Source: Burkholderiaceae bacterium (GTDB taxonomy: Bacteria; Pseudomonadota; Gammaproteobacteria; Burkholderiales; Burkholderiaceae_C). From it: 5,770 nt of DNA. Positions 1 to 5,770 of the stretch are shown in pieces. Position 1 is the stretch's first letter; the number at the start of each line of letters is the position of its first letter. The stretch is taken from the NCBI GenBank assembly GCA_023260355.1, contig JALQVJ010000365.1, positions 1-5,770 on the forward strand. The letters are read 5' to 3'. Both the position numbers and the translations under genes were made by a program. The notes below the pieces were generated by a model that did no database searches, was not told where the DNA came from, and saw only the letters and a program-made list of their open reading frames with translations.

Positions 1-616
1 GGGGAATCAGGACGGGCACGATTTCGTCCTTGAACTTGCCGGCGTCCTGGGCCGCCGCCGCTTTGGTCTGGCTTGCCAAGGCCAACGCGTCTTGTGCGGT
101 CCGATCGATGCCCTCTTGCTTGGCCACGTTTTCAGCGGTGATGCCCATGTGATATTGGTTGTAAACGTCCCAGAGTCCGTCAACGATCATGGTGTCTTGC
201 ATCTTCCAGTCGCCCATGCGTTGGCCGTTGCGCGAACCGTTCACGACGTGTGGCGAAGCGCTCATGTTCTCTTGGCCACCTGCAATCACGATCTCACTGT
301 CGCCAGCGGCGACAGCCTGCGCTGCAAGCATCACGGCCTTCAAGCCCGAACCACACACTGCATTGATGGTTAAGCCAGGAATTTCTTTAGGCAGTCCGGC
401 CTTGATGACGGTCTGCCGTGCAGGGTTTTGGCCCACACCGGCCGCCAATACTTGGCCCATGATGACCTCACCAACCTGCTCCGGCTTGACGCCTGTCTTT
501 TCCATCAAGGCCTTGACGACAGTTGCTCCCAAGTCGGTGGCCGGCACGCCCGCCAGCGAGCCTCCAAATTTGCCGACTGCGGTCCGAGCGGCTGCAACGA
601 TAACGATGTCTTCCAT
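1..616 (-). CDS. phaA: Acetyl-CoA C-acetyltransferase (beta-ketothiolase), N-terminal part
   Basis: Thiolase that condenses two acetyl-CoA into acetoacetyl-CoA, the first step of polyhydroxybutyrate synthesis in the cytoplasm. The reading frame starts at ATG 616-614 and runs off the left edge after 205 codons, about half of the usual length of roughly 392. The N-terminus reads [20 protein letters not shown], the classic thiolase opening. The nucleophilic cysteine lies in NAVCGSGLK at residue 88 (codon 355-353), the same number as in known PhaA proteins. [11 protein letters not shown] (about residues 113-123) is also typical. The C-terminal His and Cys of the active site lie outside the window, so intactness cannot be judged. 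The gene is second in a minus-strand pair, 37 bp after phaC, with its own strong ribosome binding site and no visible terminator between. It could in principle be a degradative thiolase, but the position after phaC favours PhaA. Confidence 0.95.
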   Translation of the reverse strand, partial: MEDIVIVAAARTAVGKFGGSLAGVPATDLGATVVKALMEKTGVKPEQVGEVIMGQVLAAGVGQNPARQTVIKAGLPKEIPGLTINAVCGSGLKAVMLAAQAVAAGDSEIVIAGGQENMSASPHVVNGSRNGQRMGDWKMQDTMIVDGLWDVYNQYHMGITAENVAKQEGIDRTAQDALALASQTKAAAAQDAGKFKDEIVPVLIP

Positions 617-623
617 GAACGAT

Positions 624-630
624 CTCCTTT
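624..630 (-). promoter_or_regulatory. Ribosome binding site of phaA
   Basis: On the minus strand AAAGGAG lies 7 bases before the phaA ATG. It sits inside the 37-bp phaC-phaA spacer and supports the start at 616. It also suggests that phaA is translated independently, not only by coupling to phaC. Confidence 0.8.
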
Positions 631-653
631 GATTGCGTGTGTGGTCTTGCGAA

Positions 654-2423
654 TTAAGCCTTGGCCTTGACGTAGCTGCCAGGCGCTGCGTCTAGCGCCT
701 TATACATCGTGCGCGCTCGGCCATAGTTTTTCGGTGCTGCGATTTTCTTGCCAGCTTGCTTGCTGAGCCAGCCAGACCAATCGCCCCACCAGCTTCCCTT
801 GTGCTCGGTCGCGCCGTCGATCCAAGCTTGTACGTCAGTCGGGTACTTTTTGTCGGAGCCGATCCAGTGCGAGCGTTTGCCCTTGCTGGCTGGGTTGATC
901 ACACCAGCGATGTGACCAGACGCCCCCATGACAAACCGCTTGGGACCAGCCCAATGCTGGGTTGTCGCGTAGGCACCGCCGATGGGCACGATGTGATCTT
1001 CGCGGGAGCCGTAGATGTAGGCGGGGATTTTGACTTGATTGAAATCCAGTTTTTCACCGCAGACGGTGGCTTGACCAGGCTTGACCAGGCGGTTTTCCAA
1101 GTAGGTGTTGCGCAGATACCAGGCATACATCGGACCCGGCAGATTGGTCGAGTCCCCGTTCCAGTAGAGCAAATCAAATGGCGGTGGTGCTTCGCCCTTG
1201 AGATAGTTGCCGACGACGTAGTTCCAAACCAGATCATTGGGGCGCAAAAATGAGAAGGTCGTGGCCAAGTCCTGGCCCGGCATCAGGCCGCCCTTGGCGA
1301 ATTGCAATTCGCGAAATTTGACGAAGCTCTCATCAATGAACACATCCAAGACACCTGTATCGGTGAAGTCCAGCAGTGTGGTCAGGAAGGTGACGCTGTT
1401 GACTGGGGTCTCGCCGCGTGCAGCGTGTACTGCCAAGGCGTTCGCCAAAATCGTGCCCCCCACGCAAAAGCCGAGGGCATTGATGTCTTGGGTTTGAGCG
1501 ATATCTCGCACGACCCGAATCGCCTCCATGGCGCCCTTCTCGACGTAGTCGTCCCATGTGACGTCACGCATGGATTCGTCAGGATTTCGCCAACTCACCA
1601 CAAAGGTTCGGTGCCCCTGCTCGGCGGCATAACGCACAAATGAGTTTTCGGGCTGGAGATCCAAGATGTAGAACTTGTTGATGCACGGTGGTACCAGCAA
1701 AAATGGGCGCTCGTACACCTGCGCTGTCAACGGCTTGTACTCCAGCAACTGGAACATCTCGTTTTCAAAGACGACTGCGCCCTCGCTGGTAGCGACGTTT
1801 TTGCCGACCTCAAAGGCTTCTTCGTCTGTCATAGAGACGTGACCTTTGCGCAAGTCGCTCACGAGGTTGAGGGCGCCCGATACCAAGCTCTCCCCTTGCG
1901 TGTCGACCGCTTTTTTCAGGGCATCTGCATTGAACGCCAAAAAGTTGCTGGGCGCTGTGGCGTCAACCCATTGCTGGACTGAGAATTGCACGCGTTGGCG
2001 CGACTTGGCATCGCCCTCAACGGCATCGGCAAGTGCCAGGAGTGCACGCGCATTCAACAGGTAGGTGGCGGCCACATAGGATGAAACCGGATTGCCGGCC
2101 CAAGCGTCACTGTTGAATCGGCGATCATTGAGTGTTGGCCCTGAAAGACCCTGATTCCATAAATCTGCGGCCTGCTCAGCGTAAGCTTGTTGAATCTCTG
2201 CGAGTTTTTCTGGGTTGATGGTCACGGCCTGCCCCGTGATCGACTGCAACCACTGTGCAGGGTCGGGCATGCTGTTGCCGATATTTGGCATGGAGCCGAA
2301 ACCCCCTTGCGCCCATGGCATTGCCTGGACAGCCTCTGGAGATTGAAGGATCTTGGACCACGAATCGGTCAGCGCCTGTTGCCATTGACCCCACATTTGG
2401 GACCAGTCGTTGGATTGACTCAT
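654..2423 (-). CDS. phaC: Class I polyhydroxyalkanoate synthase
   Basis: Polymerises (R)-3-hydroxyacyl-CoA, mainly 3-hydroxybutyryl-CoA, into polyester at the surface of storage granules, releasing CoA. The protein is 589 residues, matching class I synthases. It has an N-terminal PhaC domain (roughly residues 70-240, with the LNDRRF motif near 98-103) followed by an alpha/beta-hydrolase domain. The lipase-like box GFCVGG puts the nucleophile at Cys320 (codon 1466-1464), close to Cys319 of the Cupriavidus necator enzyme. The catalytic Asp is Asp476 in SREDHIVP and the His is His504 in GASGHIAG. The tryptophan-rich C-terminus ([11 protein letters not shown], about 543-553) is also usual for the class. 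The start at 2423 (MSQSNDW) was preferred over the longer frame from 2462 because a strong GAGGAG lies 5 bases before it and the extra 13 residues look unlike the family. It is first in the phaC-phaA pair. An upstream minus-strand gene (pgeF) ends 370 bp away, so phaC probably has its own promoter, though I see no convincing -35/-10 pair. Confidence 0.97.
   Translation of the reverse strand: MSQSNDWSQMWGQWQQALTDSWSKILQSPEAVQAMPWAQGGFGSMPNIGNSMPDPAQWLQSITGQAVTINPEKLAEIQQAYAEQAADLWNQGLSGPTLNDRRFNSDAWAGNPVSSYVAATYLLNARALLALADAVEGDAKSRQRVQFSVQQWVDATAPSNFLAFNADALKKAVDTQGESLVSGALNLVSDLRKGHVSMTDEEAFEVGKNVATSEGAVVFENEMFQLLEYKPLTAQVYERPFLLVPPCINKFYILDLQPENSFVRYAAEQGHRTFVVSWRNPDESMRDVTWDDYVEKGAMEAIRVVRDIAQTQDINALGFCVGGTILANALAVHAARGETPVNSVTFLTTLLDFTDTGVLDVFIDESFVKFRELQFAKGGLMPGQDLATTFSFLRPNDLVWNYVVGNYLKGEAPPPFDLLYWNGDSTNLPGPMYAWYLRNTYLENRLVKPGQATVCGEKLDFNQVKIPAYIYGSREDHIVPIGGAYATTQHWAGPKRFVMGASGHIAGVINPASKGKRSHWIGSDKKYPTDVQAWIDGATEHKGSWWGDWSGWLSKQAGKKIAAPKNYGRARTMYKALDAAPGSYVKAKA
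1071..1090. repeat. Perfect tandem 10-bp repeat inside phaC
   Basis: TTGACCAGGC occurs twice in direct succession. Because 10 is not a multiple of three, the two copies are read in different frames, giving Arg-Leu-Val-Lys-Pro-Gly-Gln-Ala within phaC. Protein length here looks normal for PhaC (compare the usual ENRL..PG..TVCGE), so the repeat is probably chance or an old silent event, not a recent disruptive duplication. Confidence 0.6.
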
Positions 2424-2428
2424 ACTCT

Positions 2429-2434
2429 CTCCTC
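2429..2434 (-). promoter_or_regulatory. Ribosome binding site deciding the phaC start
   Basis: GAGGAG on the minus strand sits 5 bases before ATG 2423-2421. This fixes the PhaC start at MSQSNDW instead of the longer in-frame ATG at 2462. Confidence 0.8.
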
Positions 2435-2457
2435 GGGGTGTGCATTCAGGGGCTCTC

Positions 2458-2470
2458 GGCACAGCGTGCC
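2458..2470. promoter_or_regulatory. Short inverted repeat upstream of phaC (possible operator, weak)
   Basis: GGCAC-AGC-GTGCC is a perfect 5+3+5 inverted repeat about 35-47 bases before the phaC ATG, in the 124-bp spacer between phaC and the divergent small gene. It could be an operator (for instance for a PHB regulator) or a small hairpin in the phaC leader. Nothing in the sequence ties it to a named regulator, and a 5-bp stem is common by chance. Confidence 0.2.
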
Positions 2471-2547
2471 CAAGCCAATGACTGCCATAGTATGGCGATT
2501 TGTGCTTCCAATTAGCTGACGATTGTTATTTCTTTAGTATTTGTGCC

Positions 2548-2835
2548 ATGTATATCGTAATCATCGCTTGGATGTATGTCGCTGTCTTGATGGCAGTTGC
2601 CGAAGCCGTTGCGCCCAACGGCTCGGTCTTTGGCGCCATCATGACCTTTGCCCTCTATGGGCTTTTGCCCGCAGGTCTGCTGGCCTATATCTTGGGCACG
2701 CCCGCGCGAAAGGCCAAACTGAAAGCGCAAGAGCAGGCACAGCAACGCGCTGCGGCGCCAGCCAGTCCGCCAAACTCAACTGAGGATGCAAACTCAGCCA
2801 GCGATCCAGATTCCGAAAGCCATTCGACCCGTTGA
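2548..2835 (+). CDS. Small two-helix membrane protein of unknown function
   Basis: A 95-residue protein. Residues 2-21 (YIVIIAWMYVAVLMAVAEAV) and about 27-49 (SVFGAIMTFALYGLLPAGLL and on) are hydrophobic and should form two inner-membrane helices with a short loop. They are followed by GTPARKAKLKAQEQAQQR, a basic, Gln/Ala-rich stretch that by the positive-inside rule should be cytoplasmic. The tail from about residue 65 is Ser/Asp/Pro-rich and probably disordered. From memory, similar proteins opening MYxVIIAW and carrying GTPAR after the second helix occur as conserved hypotheticals in Burkholderiales. The function is unknown and I assign none. The start at 2548 was preferred over 2500 because the upstream 16 residues are not membrane-like and the family begins MYxVIIAW. 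No clear Shine-Dalgarno is visible (the region before is T-rich). Its 3' end overlaps the 3' end of pgeF by 42 bp on the opposite strand. It diverges from phaC. Confidence 0.82.
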   Translation: MYIVIIAWMYVAVLMAVAEAVAPNGSVFGAIMTFALYGLLPAGLLAYILGTPARKAKLKAQEQAQQRAAAPASPPNSTEDANSASDPDSESHSTR

Positions 2836-3588
2836 GCCTTGGCTCTTGGTGTCACGGCGGTGGCTGAAGAAGCGCTCGGGGTTGGCGTGCGTGCACCAGA
2901 TCGAGGAGCTGTCGTTGCCCTCACAGACGCTGATTCCCATATGGGTCAGGCGGCGCCTGGCCAACCCAGCCAAGTCAGCCATGTGGTGACCGGCACGCAC
3001 CGACGGGGTGAAGCACGATGCATCCACCGGATCAGAGCCCGCAAAAGCGTCCCACACCTCTTGCCCTACTTCAAAATGCTTTGGGCCAATGCAGGGGCCG
3101 AGCCAGGTGCTGGTCTCGGCAGCCACCTGCGCCAAAGTATCCCCGGTTGCGTCTGCCATAGAGGCCAACGCAGCTTCTAGGACGCCCCCGCTCAAGCCAC
3201 GCCAGCCGGCGTGTGCCGCAACAACACAGGATTTGGACCGGTGACTGAAAAGCACAGGCAAACAGTCCGCGACCATCATGCTCAATGCGATACCCGAGGC
3301 GGTCGTGACCAGAGCGTCTGCCTCAACCGCCTCCTCGCTGCTGTCGACGACTCGGTGGACATGAATCCCATGTACCTGTTTGGCCCAGGCGACGGGTACG
3401 CCCAAACTGTCCACCAAAATATGGCGGTTGCCTTGCACTGCAAACGCATCATCGCCCACATGATGAGCCAAATTAAAAGCGTCCCAGGGTGGCGCCGAGA
3501 GCCCGTCCCTGCGGTCGGAGCAAAACACCCTCACCCGTCGACTTGGATCAGCGGAGCCCGCAGCCCATTCAAATTGCATCACAGCCAT
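2794..3588 (-). CDS. pgeF: Peptidoglycan editing factor PgeF (YfiH / polyphenol-oxidase family)
   Basis: Cytoplasmic enzyme of the YfiH/YlmD/FAMIN (multicopper polyphenol oxidase, laccase-like) fold. In E. coli the protein removes L-Ser wrongly built into muropeptide precursors, and family members also act on purine nucleosides. The metal/active-site triad is complete: His73 in KQVHG, Cys109 in VADCLPV and His126 in AHAGWRG, almost the same numbering as E. coli YfiH (71/107/124). LGPCIGP, SIWCTH and the C-terminal TGRMAFGIW also fit. Length is 264 residues from ATG 3588. ATG 3579 (261 residues, MQFEW) is equally plausible, and a TTG at 3651 adds 21 residues that look unlike the family. None has a good Shine-Dalgarno. 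The usual DWPAP-like N-terminal motif is not recognisable. The gene converges on the small membrane gene, overlapping its end by 42 bp, and diverges from the NUDIX gene. No terminator hairpin is seen after its stop. Confidence 0.9.
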   Translation of the reverse strand: MAVMQFEWAAGSADPSRRVRVFCSDRRDGLSAPPWDAFNLAHHVGDDAFAVQGNRHILVDSLGVPVAWAKQVHGIHVHRVVDSSEEAVEADALVTTASGIALSMMVADCLPVLFSHRSKSCVVAAHAGWRGLSGGVLEAALASMADATGDTLAQVAAETSTWLGPCIGPKHFEVGQEVWDAFAGSDPVDASCFTPSVRAGHHMADLAGLARRRLTHMGISVCEGNDSSSIWCTHANPERFFSHRRDTKSQGSTGRMAFGIWIAG

Positions 3589-3677
3589 GCCGCAAGTGTA
3601 GCCAGCAAGTCCACGGGAATCCCAACTTTCACAGGACCAGCGACTGGCCAATCACGGCCTCAGCTCATGAAGGGCAT

Positions 3678-3689
3678 CGCGACGTCGCG
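3678..3689. promoter_or_regulatory. Perfect 12-bp palindrome in the pgeF/NUDIX divergent spacer
   Basis: CGCGACGTCGCG reads the same on both strands. Around it, CATCG (3675-3679) and CGATG (3692-3696) form an outer inverted pair overlapping its edge. It lies in the 167-bp spacer (3589-3755) between the divergent pgeF and NUDIX starts, about 67-78 bases before the NUDIX ATG and 90-101 before the pgeF ATG, a sensible place for an operator shared by both promoters. The rest of the spacer shows only weak AT-rich candidates around 3711-3719 (AAAATAAG on plus, TATTTT on minus) without good -35 partners. A palindrome of this size is not rare in several kilobases, so its position is the main argument. 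Confidence 0.3.
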
Positions 3690-3755
3690 CACGATGACCA
3701 CATGAACAAGGCAAAATAAGCTTCACATTGGATTCCACAGACAGAAAGCCAGCCT

Positions 3756-4328
3756 ATGTTTGATCGCACCGTTCACTTCTGCCGCGCCTGTGGTCACGCT
3801 GTGGAAAATCGCCGCCCAGATGACGGTGACACCCGGGTTCGAGCGGTGTGCCAAAGTTGTCAAACCGTGCACTACGTGAACCCGCTCGTCGTGGTGGGAA
3901 CCGTGCCTGTTTCGCACGATGGTCGGGTGTTGCTCTGTCAGCGCGCAATTGAACCGAGGCACGGCAAGTGGACTTTGCCCGCGGGCTTCATGGAATTGAA
4001 TGAAACCACGGCTGAGGGCGCAGCTCGGGAGACCGATGAAGAGGCCGGTGCTGACATCGAGCTCGGGCCTTTGTTCAGCCTCATCAATGTGGCGATGGTG
4101 GGGCAAGTCCATTTGTTCTACCGTGCGCGACTGCACAGTGAGGTGTTCAATCCGGGGCCCGAATCGCTTTGCGTTCGGTTATTCCACGAAGCAGAGATTC
4201 CTTGGTCAGAGCTGGCGTTTTCAACCGTGCGCATGACGTTAGAGGCGCATTTTCATGATGCTAAAAACGGGCACTTCGGTTTCCATCACCTGGATTGGGA
4301 CGCGTCCAAAGTCCAACCCAAGCAGTGA
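3756..4328 (+). CDS. Zinc-ribbon NUDIX hydrolase, FAD pyrophosphatase-like
   Basis: A 190-residue cytoplasmic hydrolase expected to cleave a nucleoside diphosphate linked to another group. An N-terminal zinc ribbon has CRAC (Cys9, Cys12) and CQSC (Cys32, Cys35) followed by HYVNP. The NUDIX domain follows, with WTLPAGFME leading into the NUDIX box at residues 77-99 (Gly77, Glu83, Arg91-Glu92, Glu95-Glu96, Gly98), which matches GX5EX7REUXEEXGU apart from small residues at U positions, so Mg-dependent catalysis is likely intact. The later motif PGPESLCVRLF and the AFSTVRMTLE segment closely recall, from memory, plant NUDX23, an FAD diphosphatase with the same zinc ribbon. FAD to FMN plus AMP is therefore my best guess, but ADP-ribose or NADH cannot be excluded. 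It is the first gene of the NUDIX-aat-bpt cluster, and aat starts 10 bp after its stop. Its ribosome binding site is weak. Confidence 0.9.
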   Translation: MFDRTVHFCRACGHAVENRRPDDGDTRVRAVCQSCQTVHYVNPLVVVGTVPVSHDGRVLLCQRAIEPRHGKWTLPAGFMELNETTAEGAARETDEEAGADIELGPLFSLINVAMVGQVHLFYRARLHSEVFNPGPESLCVRLFHEAEIPWSELAFSTVRMTLEAHFHDAKNGHFGFHHLDWDASKVQPKQ

Positions 4329-4338
4329 CGCATGAGCC

Positions 4339-5112
4339 ATGAGCGCGGCGAGGCAGACTGCAATTCCTTGGGTTGATCGCGACCAGCCCTTGCCACCTGC
4401 CTCTGCAGCATGGGGGGCTGACGCGCCCATGCCCGGGTTGTTGGCGGCCGGCACCGACATCAGCGCGACCCGCTTGCTGGAAGCCTATCGAATGGGCGCG
4501 TTCCCCTGGTACGCCGAGAACCAACCCGTGTTGTGGTGGAGCCCCTCCCCGCGCATGGTGCTGCACGTGCATTCATTTCGCTTGCACCGAAGCCTGCGCA
4601 AGTGGATTCAATCAGGCCTCAGGAATGATCGCCTTTCGGTCTTGTTCGATCACGACTTCAGAGGCGTGATCGAAGCGTGCGCTCGCGTTCGAAGACCCAC
4701 TCAATCAGGCACTTGGATCATGCCCGAGTTGATTGACGCATACACAGATCTGCACCGCATAGGCTGCGCACACAGCGTCGAAACTTGGTGGGATGGTGTG
4801 CGTGTCGGTGGGCTGTACTGCGTCAATATCGGCGGCATGGTCTATGGCGAGTCGATGTTTTCTCTCATGCCCAATGCATCCAAGGTCGCTCTCAGCGCGC
4901 TGGTCGCTTTCTGTGTCGCAAACGGCATGGATGCGATTGACTGTCAGCAAGAAACCGAGCACCTGGCGTTCATGGGCGCACAACCGATCCCCGGCACTGA
5001 TTTCAACGCACTGGTCGCGCAGAAATTGGCCCAGAATTCACCGACTTGGGAGTTCAATCCACAAATGTGGCAAAGTTTGGATTCGCGAATCAAGGCGCAA
5101 CACCTCCCGTAA
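4339..5112 (+). CDS. aat: Leucyl/phenylalanyl-tRNA-protein transferase
   Basis: N-degron enzyme that moves Leu or Phe from aminoacyl-tRNA to proteins starting with Arg or Lys, marking them for ClpS-ClpAP degradation in the cytoplasm. Length is 257 residues, slightly longer than the usual 230-250 because of an N-terminal extension of about 20 residues. Family signatures are present in order: [10 protein letters not shown] (49-58), [11 protein letters not shown] (65-75), [11 protein letters not shown] (125-135), [16 protein letters not shown] (145-160), YGESMFS (169-175), NASKVAL (179-185) and [14 protein letters not shown] (201-214). [10 protein letters not shown] corresponds to the common RVFFGESMFS, and CVNIGG replaces the usual GVALG-type segment, which looks conservative. 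The start at 4339 lies 10 bp after the NUDIX stop with no clear Shine-Dalgarno, suggesting coupled translation. An out-of-frame ATG at 4332 is ignored. bpt follows after 4 bp. Confidence 0.96.
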   Translation: MSAARQTAIPWVDRDQPLPPASAAWGADAPMPGLLAAGTDISATRLLEAYRMGAFPWYAENQPVLWWSPSPRMVLHVHSFRLHRSLRKWIQSGLRNDRLSVLFDHDFRGVIEACARVRRPTQSGTWIMPELIDAYTDLHRIGCAHSVETWWDGVRVGGLYCVNIGGMVYGESMFSLMPNASKVALSALVAFCVANGMDAIDCQQETEHLAFMGAQPIPGTDFNALVAQKLAQNSPTWEFNPQMWQSLDSRIKAQHLP

Positions 5113-5116
5113 CCTC

Positions 5117-5770
5117 ATGACGCACCCGCAAGAGCTTCCATGGGAAGCCATCCAGTTTTACTCCACCGCGCCGTTTCCGTGCAGCTACTTGGACGGGAGA
5201 GACGCGCGCTCGCAAGTCGCAACACCAAGCGACCGCGTGCGTGCCGATGTCTACAGTGAACTGATCACCAAGGGCTTTCGCCGAAGCGGCCTTTTTGCGT
5301 ATCGCCCACACTGCGACACCTGCCAGGCATGCGTCTCGGTCAGGGTCCCCGTCGATGTGTTCACGCCGTCCTCACAGCAAAAGCGCGCAGCCAAAAAACT
5401 GAGCCATTTGCAAACGCGGATGATGAGCCCAGTGTTTGACTCAGCACACTTTGCGTTGTACCAGCGCTACCAGAGTGCCCGGCATTCGGGCGGTGGGATG
5501 GATGAAGACGATCCACAACAGTACAGACAGTTTCTGCTGGCATCCCATGTCAATACCCGCCTGGTTGAGTTTTGGGAGCCGTCTGATGACGGCCCTGCGG
5601 AGTTGGTGATGGTCTCGATCGTGGATGTGGTCAGCGATGGCTTGTCAGCGGTTTACACTTTTTTCAAACCCGAGCACAAAGGCAGCCTTGGCACCTATGG
5701 GGTGTTATGGCAAATCGAACAGGCCAAGCGACTTGGCTTGAGCTACGTGTATTTGGGCTACTGGATTGCG
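5117..5770 (+). CDS. bpt: Aspartate/glutamate leucyltransferase Bpt, C-terminus cut by the window edge
   Basis: Transfers Leu from Leu-tRNA to proteins with N-terminal Asp or Glu, feeding the same ClpS-ClpAP N-degron route as Aat. The open frame has 218 codons to the right edge without a stop. The usual length is about 240-250, so only the last few dozen residues are missing. Diagnostic stretches of the ATE/Bpt family are [14 protein letters not shown] (21-34), [18 protein letters not shown] (47-64), [15 protein letters not shown] (65-79), a KRAAKKL basic segment, [15 protein letters not shown], and in the GNAT-like C-terminal domain [13 protein letters not shown] and [20 protein letters not shown] with YLGYWI at the edge. 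Cys22 and the CxxCxxC at 66/69/72 match positions conserved in the family and could bind a metal or Fe-S cluster, which is inference. The ATG lies 4 bp after the aat stop with no separate Shine-Dalgarno, so the two are probably translationally coupled. Confidence 0.95.
   Translation, partial: MTHPQELPWEAIQFYSTAPFPCSYLDGRDARSQVATPSDRVRADVYSELITKGFRRSGLFAYRPHCDTCQACVSVRVPVDVFTPSSQQKRAAKKLSHLQTRMMSPVFDSAHFALYQRYQSARHSGGGMDEDDPQQYRQFLLASHVNTRLVEFWEPSDDGPAELVMVSIVDVVSDGLSAVYTFFKPEHKGSLGTYGVLWQIEQAKRLGLSYVYLGYWIA

Noticed and set aside
92..632. Plus-strand open frames of 93 and 147 codons over phaA
   Set aside because: They are antisense to well-conserved thiolase sequence and have low-complexity, non-family translations.
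617..653. Terminator between phaC and phaA
   Set aside because: The 37-bp spacer contains no stem-loop with a T-run; it holds only the phaA ribosome binding site.
756..1253. Plus-strand open frame of 165 codons inside phaC
   Set aside because: It is antisense to the conserved catalytic domain of phaC, shows no recognisable domain and is explained by the codon bias of the real gene.
2424..2547. Sigma-70 promoters for phaC and the small membrane gene in the AT-rich spacer
   Set aside because: TACTAT on the minus strand and TAGTAT on the plus strand resemble -10 boxes, but no -35 element lies at the right spacing, so no promoter is annotated.
3660..3701. Possible 13-codon leader peptide (GTG start, ending AMPFMS) on the minus strand before pgeF
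   Set aside because: It has no ribosome binding site, no regulatory codon run and no terminator/antiterminator pair after it, so chance is sufficient.
3211..3705. Plus-strand open frame of 164 codons opposite pgeF
   Set aside because: It lies antisense to the His/Cys active-site region of PgeF, and its translation has no recognisable motif.
3723..4136. Minus-strand open frame of 137 codons opposite the NUDIX gene
   Set aside because: The NUDIX box and zinc ribbon on the plus strand are unambiguous, and the antisense product shows no family features.

Overview
The window looks like a chromosomal core region of a betaproteobacterium, most likely order Burkholderiales and probably Comamonadaceae-like. 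This is inferred from a class I phaC-phaA pair next to pgeF, a small two-helix membrane protein of a kind I associate with this order, a NUDIX-aat-bpt cluster, and moderately high GC by eye. The genus cannot be fixed from sequence alone. I see no rRNA, tRNA, CRISPR array, insertion sequence, integrase, attachment site or phage gene.

Layout. The left part (1-2423) is on the minus strand. It holds phaC (polyhydroxyalkanoate synthase, complete) followed by phaA (acetyl-CoA acetyltransferase, N-terminal half only, cut by the left edge), with 37 bp between them. A 124-bp divergent spacer follows. Next is a small plus-strand gene for a 95-residue two-helix membrane protein (2548-2835). Its 3' end overlaps by 42 bp the 3' end of minus-strand pgeF (YfiH-family peptidoglycan editing factor / multicopper-polyphenol-oxidase-fold enzyme, 2794-3588). 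A 167-bp divergent spacer carrying a perfect 12-bp palindrome then separates pgeF from a tight plus-strand cluster. That cluster is a zinc-ribbon NUDIX hydrolase resembling FAD pyrophosphatases (3756-4328), aat (leucyl/phenylalanyl-tRNA-protein transferase, 4339-5112) and bpt (aspartate/glutamate leucyltransferase, 5117 to the right edge, cut after 218 codons). Gaps within the cluster are 10 and 4 bp.

How the genes work together. PhaA condenses acetyl-CoA to acetoacetyl-CoA, and PhaC polymerises the derived 3-hydroxyacyl-CoA into storage granules. The reductase PhaB is not in view. Aat and Bpt are the two bacterial N-degron aminoacyl transferases. They add Leu or Phe to proteins with N-terminal Arg/Lys (Aat) or Leu to those with N-terminal Asp/Glu (Bpt), marking them for ClpS-ClpAP. 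The NUDIX enzyme probably shares their transcript, with no obvious mechanistic link. PgeF is a housekeeping enzyme.

I found no clearly novel biological system. The items most worth a second look are the tail-to-tail overlap of the small membrane gene with pgeF and its antisense position between pgeF and phaC, the palindrome in the pgeF/NUDIX spacer, and the cysteine pattern of Bpt.
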